From: an uncultured Propionibacteriaceae bacterium
GTDB taxonomy: Bacteria > Actinomycetota > Actinomycetes > Propionibacteriales > Propionibacteriaceae
DNA: 13,836 nt
Direction: 5' to 3'
Assembly: GCA_937988865.1 (NCBI GenBank)
Contig: CALKHV010000139.1
Coordinates: forward strand, 1 to 13,836
Positions 1-6,928 of this stretch are shown here, one piece after another. The translations under genes and the position numbers were made by a program. Positions within the stretch are counted from its first letter, which is position 1; each line of letters opens with the position of its first letter. The notes under the pieces were generated by a model. It saw nothing but the letters and a program-made list of their open reading frames with translations. It did not search any database and was not told where the DNA came from.

Positions 1-793
1 GGCATACCGAGCGAGACGGACATGACGCAAGCCTAACCGGGGTGCGCCCAGGACACCGGGTCCCCACGAGCAGGGCACCTTCACGTTCGCGCGACAGGTG
101 GCAACCCCTGCCGGCTTGCTCCACGATTGCGTCAAGGGCGACTCCTGGGCCTGTGGGTCTCCCCTTGACTGACGGGGTGGCGCGTTCACGGGTCGCTTAC
201 AGCTGGTCAGGACAGTGGTCCCACGCCATCGGACCCATCGACAACACCAAGCCGTAGCAGGCGAGCAGGACGCCGCCTCACAGTCCATGGTGCAGGCGTT
301 GTTACCGCCTGTGCGGTCCAGCGACAACGCTCCCGCTCGATCCCGATTCAGGAACGATCACGGTACCCCGTCATGAACTCGTCACGGATCCGTGGGTTAT
401 GGCCGAAGGGCTTACCGAAGTCGTGGACTTCAAGGTCGACGGCGCGCGTTCTGGGGCTGTGCCTTCGCGAGATCAAGGTCGACCACAACTAGCCATCGGC
501 GGTGACGACGATGTTCTCGGGTCTCCAGTCGTCTGGACAGTAGACCTCATCGTCCTCTTGAAGCTCGCGAAGGGCCACACAAGGTCGTGGGTGCGCCACA
601 GGAGCTTCCCAACCGCCACGCTGACCACGGACTCCGGCGTGGCCGCGTGCTGTGGCAGGACGCCGTGGTTTGGGCCTGGACACAGAGCCAGGCTGTGCCG
701 TCGCGAACACAGGTCACGGCATCCCCAGCAGATCGGCTCGGCCGACTGTCACGCGACCGTGCACGTGGCACGTGCCCCAACGACCCCGTGGAC
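1..793. other. Gene-poor left edge, no intact gene recognised
   Basis: No open frame in this stretch has an SD plus a recognisable protein; the longest plus-strand frames are arginine-rich and look like chance reading of GC-rich DNA. The only protein-like signal is the possible kinase relic on the minus strand at about 348-560, listed separately. A single CTGTCAC heptamer lies at 746-752, close to the 3' end of the small peptide gene, but it has no partner 11 bp away. I saw no tRNA, no CRISPR repeat and no transposase. The stretch may be decayed accessory DNA. Confidence 0.5.
348..560 (-). pseudogene. Possible relic of an APH/kinase-like phosphotransferase
   Basis: Read on the minus strand, codons 540-492 give a segment ending DDWRPENIVVTADG, which resembles the catalytic loop of aminoglycoside/choline-kinase-like phosphotransferases (HGDxxPxN). 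A TAG stop at 489-491 interrupts it. In the same frame, after the stop, codons 440-402 give VDLEVHDFGKPFG, resembling the following metal-binding DxD/DFE segment, and the frame ends at a TGA at 348-350. The order of the two motifs fits the fold, but the first histidine is missing and the spacing is longer than usual. No start or SD is visible. This is a weak, by-eye assignment; a chance resemblance is possible. Confidence 0.25.
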
Positions 794-958
794 TCAGGAC
801 TCCTCAGTCGCCAGATATGGGTCCGAGATAGCGCTGGTGAAGGCCTCGTCGAGGGACCGCACCGCGCGAATGGCCAGGCCGCTGGCGACGACGGTCAGTC
901 CGACGCCGCCGAGCGTGGCGATCCGAAGGATGCGGTGTCGGGTTTGTGTGTTGATCAT
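794..958 (-). CDS. Small single-span membrane peptide (54 aa), unknown function
   Basis: A short frame begins with ATG at 958 and ends with TGA at 794-796. It is preceded by AAAGGA (967-972) with 8-nt spacing, a good SD. The product begins MINTQTRHRILR, then has one hydrophobic stretch at about residues 13-30 (IATLGGVGLTVVASGLAI), then a basic RAVRS and an acidic C-terminus ending EES. Positive charges flank both sides of the span, and no signal-peptidase or lipobox motif is seen, so an anchored peptide is more likely than a secreted one. The SD context GAAAGGAC is identical to that of the divergent lipase gene. An inverted pair of heptamer repeats lies upstream (1026-1043), suggesting control by the nearby SARP regulator. 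I recognise no family. Role is unknown; AfsS-like signalling peptide is an analogy only. Confidence 0.6.
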   Translation of the reverse strand: MINTQTRHRILRIATLGGVGLTVVASGLAIRAVRSLDEAFTSAISDPYLATEES

Positions 959-1025
959 CTACGTGGTCCTTTCGGTGGTGGCCGATTCGTTGGGGGCCGA
1001 CCAGGTCACAGCGTGAGCGAGGGCC

Positions 1026-1043
1026 CTGTCACCGATCTGTCAG
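1026..1043 (-). promoter_or_regulatory. Candidate SARP operator for the small peptide gene
   Basis: Read towards the peptide gene (minus strand), the site is CTGACAG-ATCG-GTGACAG: two heptamers differing at one base, separated by exactly 4 bp. The 11-bp period on one DNA face is the established geometry of SARP/AfsR-family binding sites. The site ends 67 nt before the ATG. No convincing -10 hexamer is visible. It forms the left arm of a 15-bp perfect inverted repeat with the lipase-side site. Confidence 0.5.
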
Positions 1044-1073
1044 CCGGTCGGCCGTGCGTGACAGATCGGTGAC
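1028..1073. repeat. 15-bp perfect inverted repeat, 16-nt spacer
   Basis: GTCACCGATCTGTCA (1028-1042) and its exact reverse complement (1059-1073) face each other across 16 nt. Centre-to-centre distance is 31 bp, about three helical turns, so bound proteins would sit on the same face. It lies between two divergent starts (958 and 1130), so a double operator is more likely than a terminator. Confidence 0.85.
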
Positions 1074-1075
1074 GG
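1058..1075 (+). promoter_or_regulatory. Candidate SARP operator for the lipase gene
   Basis: Read towards the lipase gene, the site is GTGACAG-ATCG-GTGACGG, two heptamers with one mismatch and a 4-bp spacer, ending 54 nt before the GTG start. It is the mirror image of the peptide-side site. A -10 element would be expected about 8 bp downstream in the SARP model; none is obvious there. Confidence 0.5.
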
Positions 1076-1129
1076 CCTGGTTCGGGATGCTGCCTGAGGT
1101 CAAGAGCACCTCGACGAAAGGACAGCGTT

Positions 1130-2278
1130 GTGCACGCCCCCTCGACGGACCCCTTCTACGACACACCCGCCTCGATGCCCCAGTGCGGAGGAACCATGCT
1201 CCGTACCCGGCCAGTCGTCGTGCCGGGGCTGACCTGCGCGGCCACCCAGGTTGTCTACACCACGGCAGCGACCAACAGCAGAACGATCGCCGTCTCCGGG
1301 ACCGTCCTCGTTCCCGCCATGTCGTGGCGTGGACCGGGACCTCGGCCGGTCCTCTCGTACGGGGTCGGCGTCCACGGGCTCGGACGCGACAGCGCACCCA
1401 GCCACTTGCTCGCGACCGGCCTGGAGGGCGAACTCGCCTTCCTGGAGCTTGCCCTCAGCCGCGGCTGGTCCGTCGTCGTCACCGATGGTGAGGGCCTCGG
1501 CCTACCCGGCCCCCACACCTACGGAGCTGGCCGCGTCGGGGGGCGGGCGATGCTCGACATCGTCCGGGCAGCCGTCGCCGGCGTGGACGGAGTGGAGGTC
1601 GGCGCTCCCGTGCTGCTCTGGGGGTACTCCGAAGGAGGTCGCTGCGCAGCGTGGGCCGCCGAGCATCAGCCCATCTATGCGCGCGAACTGACCTTGGTCG
1701 CCCTCGCGGCCGGTGGAGTCCCGACCGACCTCGCAGCCGTCGTCGAGGCGATCGACGGTGGCCCCTACTCCGGCCTCGGCCTGGCCGTCCTCGTGGGCCT
1801 GGCCCACGCTCACGAGGACCCTCGGCTGTGGGACATACTCAACGCGCGGGGCCGAGCAGCCGCCGCGGTGGCCGCCACCCTCGACGTGACGGGACTCGTG
1901 GTGTCCCACCCGGAACCGATGGCGGCCTGGACGACGCGTGAGCGTCCGTGGGAGGACCCGCTCTGGGCAGCGCTCCTGCGGGCTGAACGCAACCCCGGCG
2001 GCACCCCCGAGGTGCCGGTTTACCTCTACCACGCAAAGGGTGACGACATCGTGCCCGCCGAGTTGAGTCGTCAGCTCGCCGCGGCCTACGAAGCCATGGA
2101 CGTCCACGTGACCCATGTCGAGCTGGACTCCGGGGATCACCTCACCGGTGCCGTTGACGGGGCCGACGCAGCGATCACCTGGCTGGCCGAGCAGCTCGAC
2201 GCACATCTCGACCTTCACCGCGATCCATTGGCCGGGCCAGACGCGGCCGACGAGCTGATGGCGAGGTCCACGGCATAA
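1130..2278 (+). CDS. Secretory-lipase-family (LIP) alpha/beta hydrolase
   Basis: Predicted carboxylester/triacylglycerol hydrolase of 382 residues. The nucleophile elbow is GYSEG with Ser167; Asp305 lies in HAKGDDIVP and His337 in SGDHLTG, giving an ordered Ser-Asp-His triad. HGLG near residues 82-85 probably helps form the oxyanion hole. The GTG start at 1130 is supported by AAAGGA at 1117-1122 (7-nt spacing) and by the N-terminal DPFYDTP segment seen in actinobacterial members of this family; an ATG at 1196 would remove it. No signal peptide is visible although the family is typically exported, so the protein may be cytoplasmic or use another route. The last few codons (about 2257-2278) run antisense into an HxlR relic, suggesting the C-terminus was formed at a junction. 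It lies divergent from a small peptide gene and upstream of a SARP regulator. Substrate is unknown. Confidence 0.85.
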   Translation: MHAPSTDPFYDTPASMPQCGGTMLRTRPVVVPGLTCAATQVVYTTAATNSRTIAVSGTVLVPAMSWRGPGPRPVLSYGVGVHGLGRDSAPSHLLATGLEGELAFLELALSRGWSVVVTDGEGLGLPGPHTYGAGRVGGRAMLDIVRAAVAGVDGVEVGAPVLLWGYSEGGRCAAWAAEHQPIYARELTLVALAAGGVPTDLAAVVEAIDGGPYSGLGLAVLVGLAHAHEDPRLWDILNARGRAAAAVAATLDVTGLVVSHPEPMAAWTTRERPWEDPLWAALLRAERNPGGTPEVPVYLYHAKGDDIVPAELSRQLAAAYEAMDVHVTHVELDSGDHLTGAVDGADAAITWLAEQLDAHLDLHRDPLAGPDAADELMARSTA

Positions 2279-2442
2279 CCCGGGTCTGTCGGGCACACCG
2301 AGGCGATTCCGCGCTCGATCACGATCCATTCCGGGCGTGGACCGTCGGTGAACGCGACCCGCACAACGTGCCGTAGTCCCCGGAATGAGCTGGTGTCGAT
2401 CCGGTCGTGCATCCACCCGAGCAGGAGTGCGGGGTCGACGCA
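2257..2442 (-). pseudogene. Relic of HxlR-type regulator, C-terminal (SCP2-like) part
   Basis: On the minus strand the frame reads VDPALLLGWMHDRIDTS, then a segment with VVRVAFTDGPRPEWIVIERG, then VCPTDPGYAVDLAIS. This closely resembles the C-terminal SCP2-like domain that follows the winged helix in many actinobacterial HxlR-family regulators (LDPALLxW...RRID...VxFxFTD...WWLVxxxGEVDxCxxDPGxDVDL). The N-terminal winged helix is not found upstream, and the homology stops at about 2257 inside the antisense of the lipase 3' end. No start with an SD is seen. I read this as a gene fragment left by recombination, not a working gene. The intergenic DNA on either side (2279-2565) holds nothing else I can support. 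Confidence 0.6.
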
Positions 2443-2565
2443 TGGGGGCGCGGGTCTTCGAAGGCCCACCGCGCACCCTCGGTTGGGGTACATCCAGGTC
2501 CTGGCGACCGTGCGGGGCTGACAACCCGGTAGCCGTGGGCCCTAGTCGGGTGGTTCCATGGAAGG

Positions 2566-5484
2566 GTGCGGATTCGAGTCCTCGGCCCGGTCGAGGTCGA
2601 GACCCCAGCTGGCCGGGGACCACTGACCGGTCAGCGACCCAGGGACGTGCTCGCGGTACTTGTCCAACGGCGCGGGCGCAGCGTCCCACCCGAGGTTCTC
2701 CTGGACCTGGTCTGGGGCGACGCTGCCTTGGGTCTCAACCCGACCGCGGTCCACACCGTCGTCGCTCGCCTGCGTCGGCAACTGTCGGCCCCCGACCTCG
2801 TCCGGACCGGTAGGGAGGGCTACCTCCTCCCGCTGGAGGTCGATGTCGACGCGGTCGACCACGAGCACCTGATCAGGAGCGCCCGTGACCTGCGCTCGGC
2901 CGGGCAGGTCGATGAAGCCGTCCGTCGGTACCGTCGTGCGCTGGCCCTGTGGTCTGGGCCTCTGGCCTACGAAGGTGTCACGGATGAGCTGGTCCTGGCG
3001 GAGCGGACGCGCCTCGAGGACGCCAAGGCCACCGCGAACGAGCAGCTGGCCACCCTCCTGCTCGAGGGCGGGACGGTCCCGCATCTTGAGGAGGCGCTGG
3101 CGGTCGCGAAAGACCTGGTCGGTGAGTTCCCGCTGCGGGAGGGGCCCACCAGGTTGGTCATGCGAGCGGCGTACGCACTGGGGAGCCAAGCGGAGGCGCT
3201 GCGCGCCTATGCCGACCTGCGCGCCCGGCTCCGGGAGGAGTTGGGCATCGATCCCAGCCCCCCGACGCAGGCCCTGCATGTCCAGGTGCTGGCCCAGGCC
3301 GAGTCACTCGTGGCGCCCGCTCGCCCCGAGCACCGCCGGATCACCACCGCGATCCCGGTGCCGGCGTCCGAGACCATCGGGCGGGAGGAGGACCTGGAAC
3401 GGCTCCGGAGGTGGCGGGAGGCGGGCCACCGGTTGCTCACCCTCGTCGGTCCGGGCGGAGTGGGCAAGAGTCGGTTGCTGCACGAACTTGGCCGTGAGGT
3501 CAGTGGGGAGTTGGTCTACGTCGACCTGTCCGGACTCACGGAAGCCTCCGCGCAGGAGGTCGCCGCGGCCATCTGCATCGAGTACCGCCTCGGAGCGGCC
3601 GGCCCGGACCCGGTCGCCACCTTGAGCGCCGCGCTGACCCGGGCCCACCTCACCGTGCTCGTCGACGAGGCGGAGTGCTCGTCCACGGCCGTGGCGACGA
3701 TCGCACGGGTGCTCATGGAGCATTGCCCCGGCGTGTCCATGGTCATCACCTCACGCACCCCGCTGGGAGTGCCGGGCGAACGGCTCGTACCCGTCGAACT
3801 CCTTGACTGCCCTCAATCGGGCGAGGCAGGTGCCCTGGCCCGGACCCTACCCGCCGTTCGCTTGCTGGAGGCACGCTTGACCGATCGCGCGCCCGGGCTC
3901 CTCATCACCGACGACGACGGCGACCTGCTCGGCCAGATCGTCCGTGACGTCGACGGACTCCCGCTCGGCATCGAACTCATCGCCGGACAGGCCGCGACCC
4001 GCTCTTTGACCGAACTCAGTGAGCTCACCTCGCGCCGCCTCGACGTCGAGGACGACCGGGCCACGGGCACTGATCGGCATCGCTCACTGCGCGTGCTCGC
4101 GCAGTCCGGGATCGACCGACTCGGGCCTGCCGAGCGCGCCACCTTTCGTGGCGTCGGCGTCTTCCGCGGATCCTTCACCGCGGACGCCGCACGAGTCGTG
4201 GTCGGAGACGCCGCCACCGACCACATCCTGCGGGCGCTGGCCCGCGACGCCATCATCCAGTTGGACCGGCGCGGCCCTCGGGTGCGGTTCCGCCTGCTTC
4301 GCACCATGCGCGACCTGGCGCTCGAACTTGTCGCCGAGACCGGTCCGGACGAGCTCGCCCGTCTGCAATCTCGCCATCGAGAGTGGTATGCCGATCGCTG
4401 GCGAGGTGTCCCCTTCCACGACGAGATGCTCAACGAGGTCCAGGACGGATTCGAGGACTACCTCCAAGCCCTGGAGAACGCTCTCACGTGCCGTGATGCA
4501 CATAGCGTGGCCGGGCTCGGGGTAACCCTGGGCTGGTACTGGCTGTTCCACGAGGCAGCGACCACGCCCTGGCTGGATCGCATCCTGCGCTCGAGCCTGC
4601 TCAGTCCCGCCGACCACGCCAAGATCGCGCTGATGCAGCGCTCCCTCGATGAATCGCTGACGCCACACGCCACGGCGCCCGACGCAGCAACGACGAAGGC
4701 CCTACTCGCCGACGACCCCGAGTGGGCCGTTCTGGCCGGTCTCGTCGAGAGCATCGGCGCGTACGTCGTCGGCGACGTCGACACTGCGCTCCTCGAGGCT
4801 GAGGCTCTCCTCGAACCCGCGGCTACCACCGCCGCCCACGCCCTACCCGAAGTCCTCGCCACCGTGGCCGTCATGAGAGCCACTGCTGGACGGCACGACG
4901 CTGCGCTGACGGCGGCCGAGGAGGCTTGGCACCTCATCGGCTCCTCGCCCGGCGTCATTCAACTCAGTGCCGTGGTCGCCAAGATCGGTCTCGCCCTGCT
5001 CGACGCCGGGCATCCATCACGGGCGCTCGCGATCCTCACCAAGGCCATCGACGACGCCGATCGGCGGTTGGGAGTCGAGCCCAGCGGCACCTTGCTTCTC
5101 AACGCCGGCTGGGCAGCCCTGGACTGCGAGGTCCCCGAGCAAGCGGCATATTGGTTCGACCGCGCACTCAACGAGAGCCCGCGCGTCGTGCAGTTCTTCC
5201 TCGCCGAGGCAGCATCCGGGGCATCGGCCACCCTGTGCCGATTGGGCGTCCCGGGCGCGCGCGGGCACAGTGCAGCCGCCGCTGAGTTGTGCCGCCGGCA
5301 AGGTGTACCCGTCTTTCCCCGGCTGACGGCAGCCGTCGATGCCGCCGCCGCGTCGACAGGGGGTGCGGACGGAGACCTGGAGGGAGGTCAAGACGTGAGT
5401 CGCTGGGTCGCCGTGCGTGACGACGAACTCATCGCCCCGATCTGTGAGGCGATCCAAGCGGTCCGGCAACGGACCCGGCCCTGA
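2566..5484 (+). CDS. AfsR-like SARP/BTAD regulator with NTPase domain
   Basis: Large transcriptional activator of 972 residues. An OmpR-type winged-helix DNA-binding domain (about 1-90) starts MRIRVLGPVEV, the usual SARP opening. A bacterial transcriptional activation domain (about 97-245) follows. Next comes a STAND/NB-ARC-like NTPase: Walker A GPGGVGKS at 295-302, Walker B LTVLVDEAE at 362-370, ITSRTPLG at 394-401, GLPL at 464-467. The C-terminal half (about 600-972) is alanine-rich, helical and TPR-like. Length and order match AfsR-type regulators (about 1000 residues), which activate genes after signal-dependent nucleotide and oligomer changes. The GTG at 2566 is the only start after an in-frame stop at 2530; GAAGGG abuts it, so the SD is poor and a leaderless transcript is possible. 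No kinase that might phosphorylate it is in the window. Likely targets are the lipase, peptide and acetyltransferase genes, whose upstream regions carry SARP-type heptamer repeats. Confidence 0.9.
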   Translation: MRIRVLGPVEVETPAGRGPLTGQRPRDVLAVLVQRRGRSVPPEVLLDLVWGDAALGLNPTAVHTVVARLRRQLSAPDLVRTGREGYLLPLEVDVDAVDHEHLIRSARDLRSAGQVDEAVRRYRRALALWSGPLAYEGVTDELVLAERTRLEDAKATANEQLATLLLEGGTVPHLEEALAVAKDLVGEFPLREGPTRLVMRAAYALGSQAEALRAYADLRARLREELGIDPSPPTQALHVQVLAQAESLVAPARPEHRRITTAIPVPASETIGREEDLERLRRWREAGHRLLTLVGPGGVGKSRLLHELGREVSGELVYVDLSGLTEASAQEVAAAICIEYRLGAAGPDPVATLSAALTRAHLTVLVDEAECSSTAVATIARVLMEHCPGVSMVITSRTPLGVPGERLVPVELLDCPQSGEAGALARTLPAVRLLEARLTDRAPGLLITDDDGDLLGQIVRDVDGLPLGIELIAGQAATRSLTELSELTSRRLDVEDDRATGTDRHRSLRVLAQSGIDRLGPAERATFRGVGVFRGSFTADAARVVVGDAATDHILRALARDAIIQLDRRGPRVRFRLLRTMRDLALELVAETGPDELARLQSRHREWYADRWRGVPFHDEMLNEVQDGFEDYLQALENALTCRDAHSVAGLGVTLGWYWLFHEAATTPWLDRILRSSLLSPADHAKIALMQRSLDESLTPHATAPDAATTKALLADDPEWAVLAGLVESIGAYVVGDVDTALLEAEALLEPAATTAAHALPEVLATVAVMRATAGRHDAALTAAEEAWHLIGSSPGVIQLSAVVAKIGLALLDAGHPSRALAILTKAIDDADRRLGVEPSGTLLLNAGWAALDCEVPEQAAYWFDRALNESPRVVQFFLAEAASGASATLCRLGVPGARGHSAAAAELCRRQGVPVFPRLTAAVDAAAASTGGADGDLEGGQDVSRWVAVRDDELIAPICEAIQAVRQRTRP

Positions 5485-5503
5485 TTCGAGTCAGGGCCGG
5501 GTC
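5472..5503. terminator. Bidirectional terminator hairpin between convergent genes
   Basis: GACCCGGCCCTGA (5472-5484) pairs perfectly with TCAGGGCCGGGTC (5491-5503) across a 6-nt loop TTCGAG. The 13-bp stem contains the regulator's TGA stop. There is no U-tract, as is common for actinobacterial terminators. It lies between the convergent regulator and acetyltransferase genes, so it can serve both. Confidence 0.8.
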
Positions 5504-5525
5504 GTGGCCGCCGAACCGGCCCCAA

Positions 5526-6062
5526 TCAGCCTGCCCGAACAAGGGTGCCGTCGGCCGGCTCTCGCGTACGCAGGTGGGCGAGCAGCCGCGAGACCGGGAT
5601 CCACAATTGTTCCGGGTCGTCGACGTTGGTGAGGACTCCAGCTTCTGCCAACGGCTTTCGCGCGGGGTCGTTGTCACGTCGGACGCAGAAGAAGAGGAAC
5701 TCGACACCGGCCAGGGCAGCGCTTTCCGTGACGGCCTGCATCAGCGCGCGACCGATGCCGCGCCGGTGATACGCGTCCACGACCTCGACGGCGACATCCG
5801 CGCGCTGGGGGTGCGCGGCATACCTGACCCAGCGACCGATACCCACGGCCATGCCGTCCACAGACGCGACGAACGCCTCGTGGCGACCCTCTTCCTGCGC
5901 GGTCAACTGCTCGACCATCAACGTGGTGAGGCGTGGCAACGGCGCGTTGAACCTCAGGAAGCGAGATTGGGCTGAGAGCCCGTCGAAGACCTCGATCAGC
6001 GCTTCGACCTCGCCGGCTCGCAGTGGTCGCACCGACGGTGCACTGGGGTGGGTGGTGGGCAT
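5526..6062 (-). CDS. GNAT-family N-acetyltransferase
   Basis: Predicted acetyl-CoA-dependent acyltransferase of 178 residues. The fold is supported by SRFLRFNAPLPRLT (33-46), a beta-strand run ADVAVEVVD (88-96), the acetyl-CoA pyrophosphate-binding RRGIGRAL (100-107), and VEFLFFCVRRDNDPARKPLAEAG (120-142), where GNATs carry the conserved asparagine/aromatic region. The acceptor substrate cannot be told. The ATG at 6062 is chosen because GGAGGA (6068-6073) sits 5 nt upstream; the frame stays open further upstream but that part has no GNAT similarity and no SD. The gene converges on the SARP regulator and shares its terminator. Three heptamer repeats of SARP type end 44 nt before the start (6107-6135), so it may be a target of that regulator. 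Confidence 0.85.
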   Translation of the reverse strand: MPTTHPSAPSVRPLRAGEVEALIEVFDGLSAQSRFLRFNAPLPRLTTLMVEQLTAQEEGRHEAFVASVDGMAVGIGRWVRYAAHPQRADVAVEVVDAYHRRGIGRALMQAVTESAALAGVEFLFFCVRRDNDPARKPLAEAGVLTNVDDPEQLWIPVSRLLAHLRTREPADGTLVRAG

Positions 6063-6497
6063 GACGTTCCTCCGATGAACGATTGCCCACAGGGTTGCTC
6101 CACGGTCTGTCGCCAGCCTGTCGCAGACCTGACACTGCGCTCCACCGCACCGCGCGTTCACTGGTTTCCAGGTCGAAAACTGCCGTGTCGATCGCATCCA
6201 GTCATGCGGCAATTCCCCGTTGTCGCGATGCAGCGAAGACTGCATGGTCTCGTAACGACCACGTCGCAGAGATCGGCCCTTTCGGTGAAGTGGTGGAAAT
6301 CCCCCGAGCGGTCGGAAGGCGCTATCTCCGCTATGCGGTAAACGAAGAACGCTCTTATGCACCCTGCCTTGGGGCGGGACGTTATGGAGGCTTCCGTCCG
6401 GGCCTGTGCATCGAGCTCGGTATCGCGTGCTGGGCAGGCGTGCGATCTGCCCGAATCCGCGCTTGATCAATGCAGCCCAGGCAGGCCAACCAGCAGA
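6063..6497. other. Intergenic region upstream of the acetyltransferase
   Basis: About 435 nt with lower GC than the flanking genes by eye. The part nearest the acetyltransferase holds its SD (6068-6073) and the heptamer array at 6107-6135. Farther out, GGGCAG and CTGCCC form a short 6-bp hairpin near 6432-6452. Frames open on both strands have no SD or recognisable protein. I see no tRNA or known riboswitch. Confidence 0.5.
6107..6135 (-). promoter_or_regulatory. Candidate SARP operator for the acetyltransferase gene
   Basis: Read towards the gene, the site is GTGTCAG-GTCT-GCGACAG-GCTG-GCGACAG. Two heptamers are identical and the third matches at 5 of 7 bases; all are spaced by 4 bp (11-bp period). 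The heptamer resembles those at 1026-1075 (shared GACAG core) and has the same orientation relative to its gene. Confidence 0.5.
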
Positions 6498-6830
6498 TCA
6501 CAACGCGTGCAGTAGCCGCCGCGCACGCGGCAGCACACCGTGGGCTCGGGCATCGTCGAGGTCCTCGTGAGCAGAAGATGTGAGAGTTCTCTGATCCTCG
6601 GGGACCTCGACCCCTTCGGCCCTCGTGCGCTCGACGTGGACCCGGATCGCGGTGCGGGCGGTCGCGGGAGGACTGCCGTTCCACAGCTCGTCAACCAGGT
6701 CCTCGGTCGGGACCGGACGGTTCCGGCGGCAGAGCAACAGCGCGAGCAGCCGTCGCTCCTGTGGCCGCAGCCGGACGGGGGCGCCATCGACGAGCACGTC
6801 GACCGGCCCGAGGACCGGGAAACGGACCAT
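6498..6830 (-). CDS. Truncated SARP-type protein, DNA-binding domain only
   Basis: A 110-residue protein. Residues 1-70 (MVRFPVLGPVDVLVDG... LVDELWNGSPPATARTAIRVHVERTR) are a clear OmpR/SARP winged-helix domain, alignable with residues 1-72 of the large regulator at 2566. After residue 70 the sequence no longer matches: the usual GYRL strand and the activation domain are absent, and the tail AHEDLDDARAHGVLPRARRLL only faintly resembles a decayed activation domain. The ATG at 6830 is chosen because it matches the family start; the SD is weak (AGGA about 9 nt upstream). It occupies the position behind rseP where ispG is commonly found. It is either a gene remnant or a short DNA-binding protein that could compete for SARP sites. 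Confidence 0.55.
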   Translation of the reverse strand: MVRFPVLGPVDVLVDGAPVRLRPQERRLLALLLCRRNRPVPTEDLVDELWNGSPPATARTAIRVHVERTRAEGVEVPEDQRTLTSSAHEDLDDARAHGVLPRARRLLHAL

Positions 6831-6928
6831 GAGCCCACGTCCTGCCCGGGTCGATCCGCCGACGCTTCGCTCAGGGTAGCGAGGCACCACCGAGGCAGAT
6901 GGTCATCGACGGCGTCCCGCCCCAGGCG

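Noticed and set aside
746..752. Single CTGTCAC heptamer as a fourth SARP site
   Set aside because: Positions 11 bp on either side match at only about 3 of 7 bases, so there is no repeat array.
399..1072. Plus-strand frames of 205 and 161 residues at the left edge
   Set aside because: No SD or recognisable protein; they overlap the better-supported small peptide gene on the minus strand and the operator region.
2566..2585. tRNA T-loop-like GATTCGAGTCC
   Set aside because: The flanking bases do not form a T stem and no other tRNA arms are present; it is the start of the SARP coding sequence.
6063..6470. N-terminal extension of the acetyltransferase to 314 residues
   Set aside because: The extra 136 residues have no GNAT similarity or SD, whereas the ATG at 6062 has GGAGGA 5 nt upstream, and the heptamer operator lies inside the extension.
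1..6900. Insertion sequence or integrase explaining the accessory left half
   Set aside because: I found no transposase, integrase, terminal inverted repeats or tRNA attachment site in the window; the foreign origin remains an inference.
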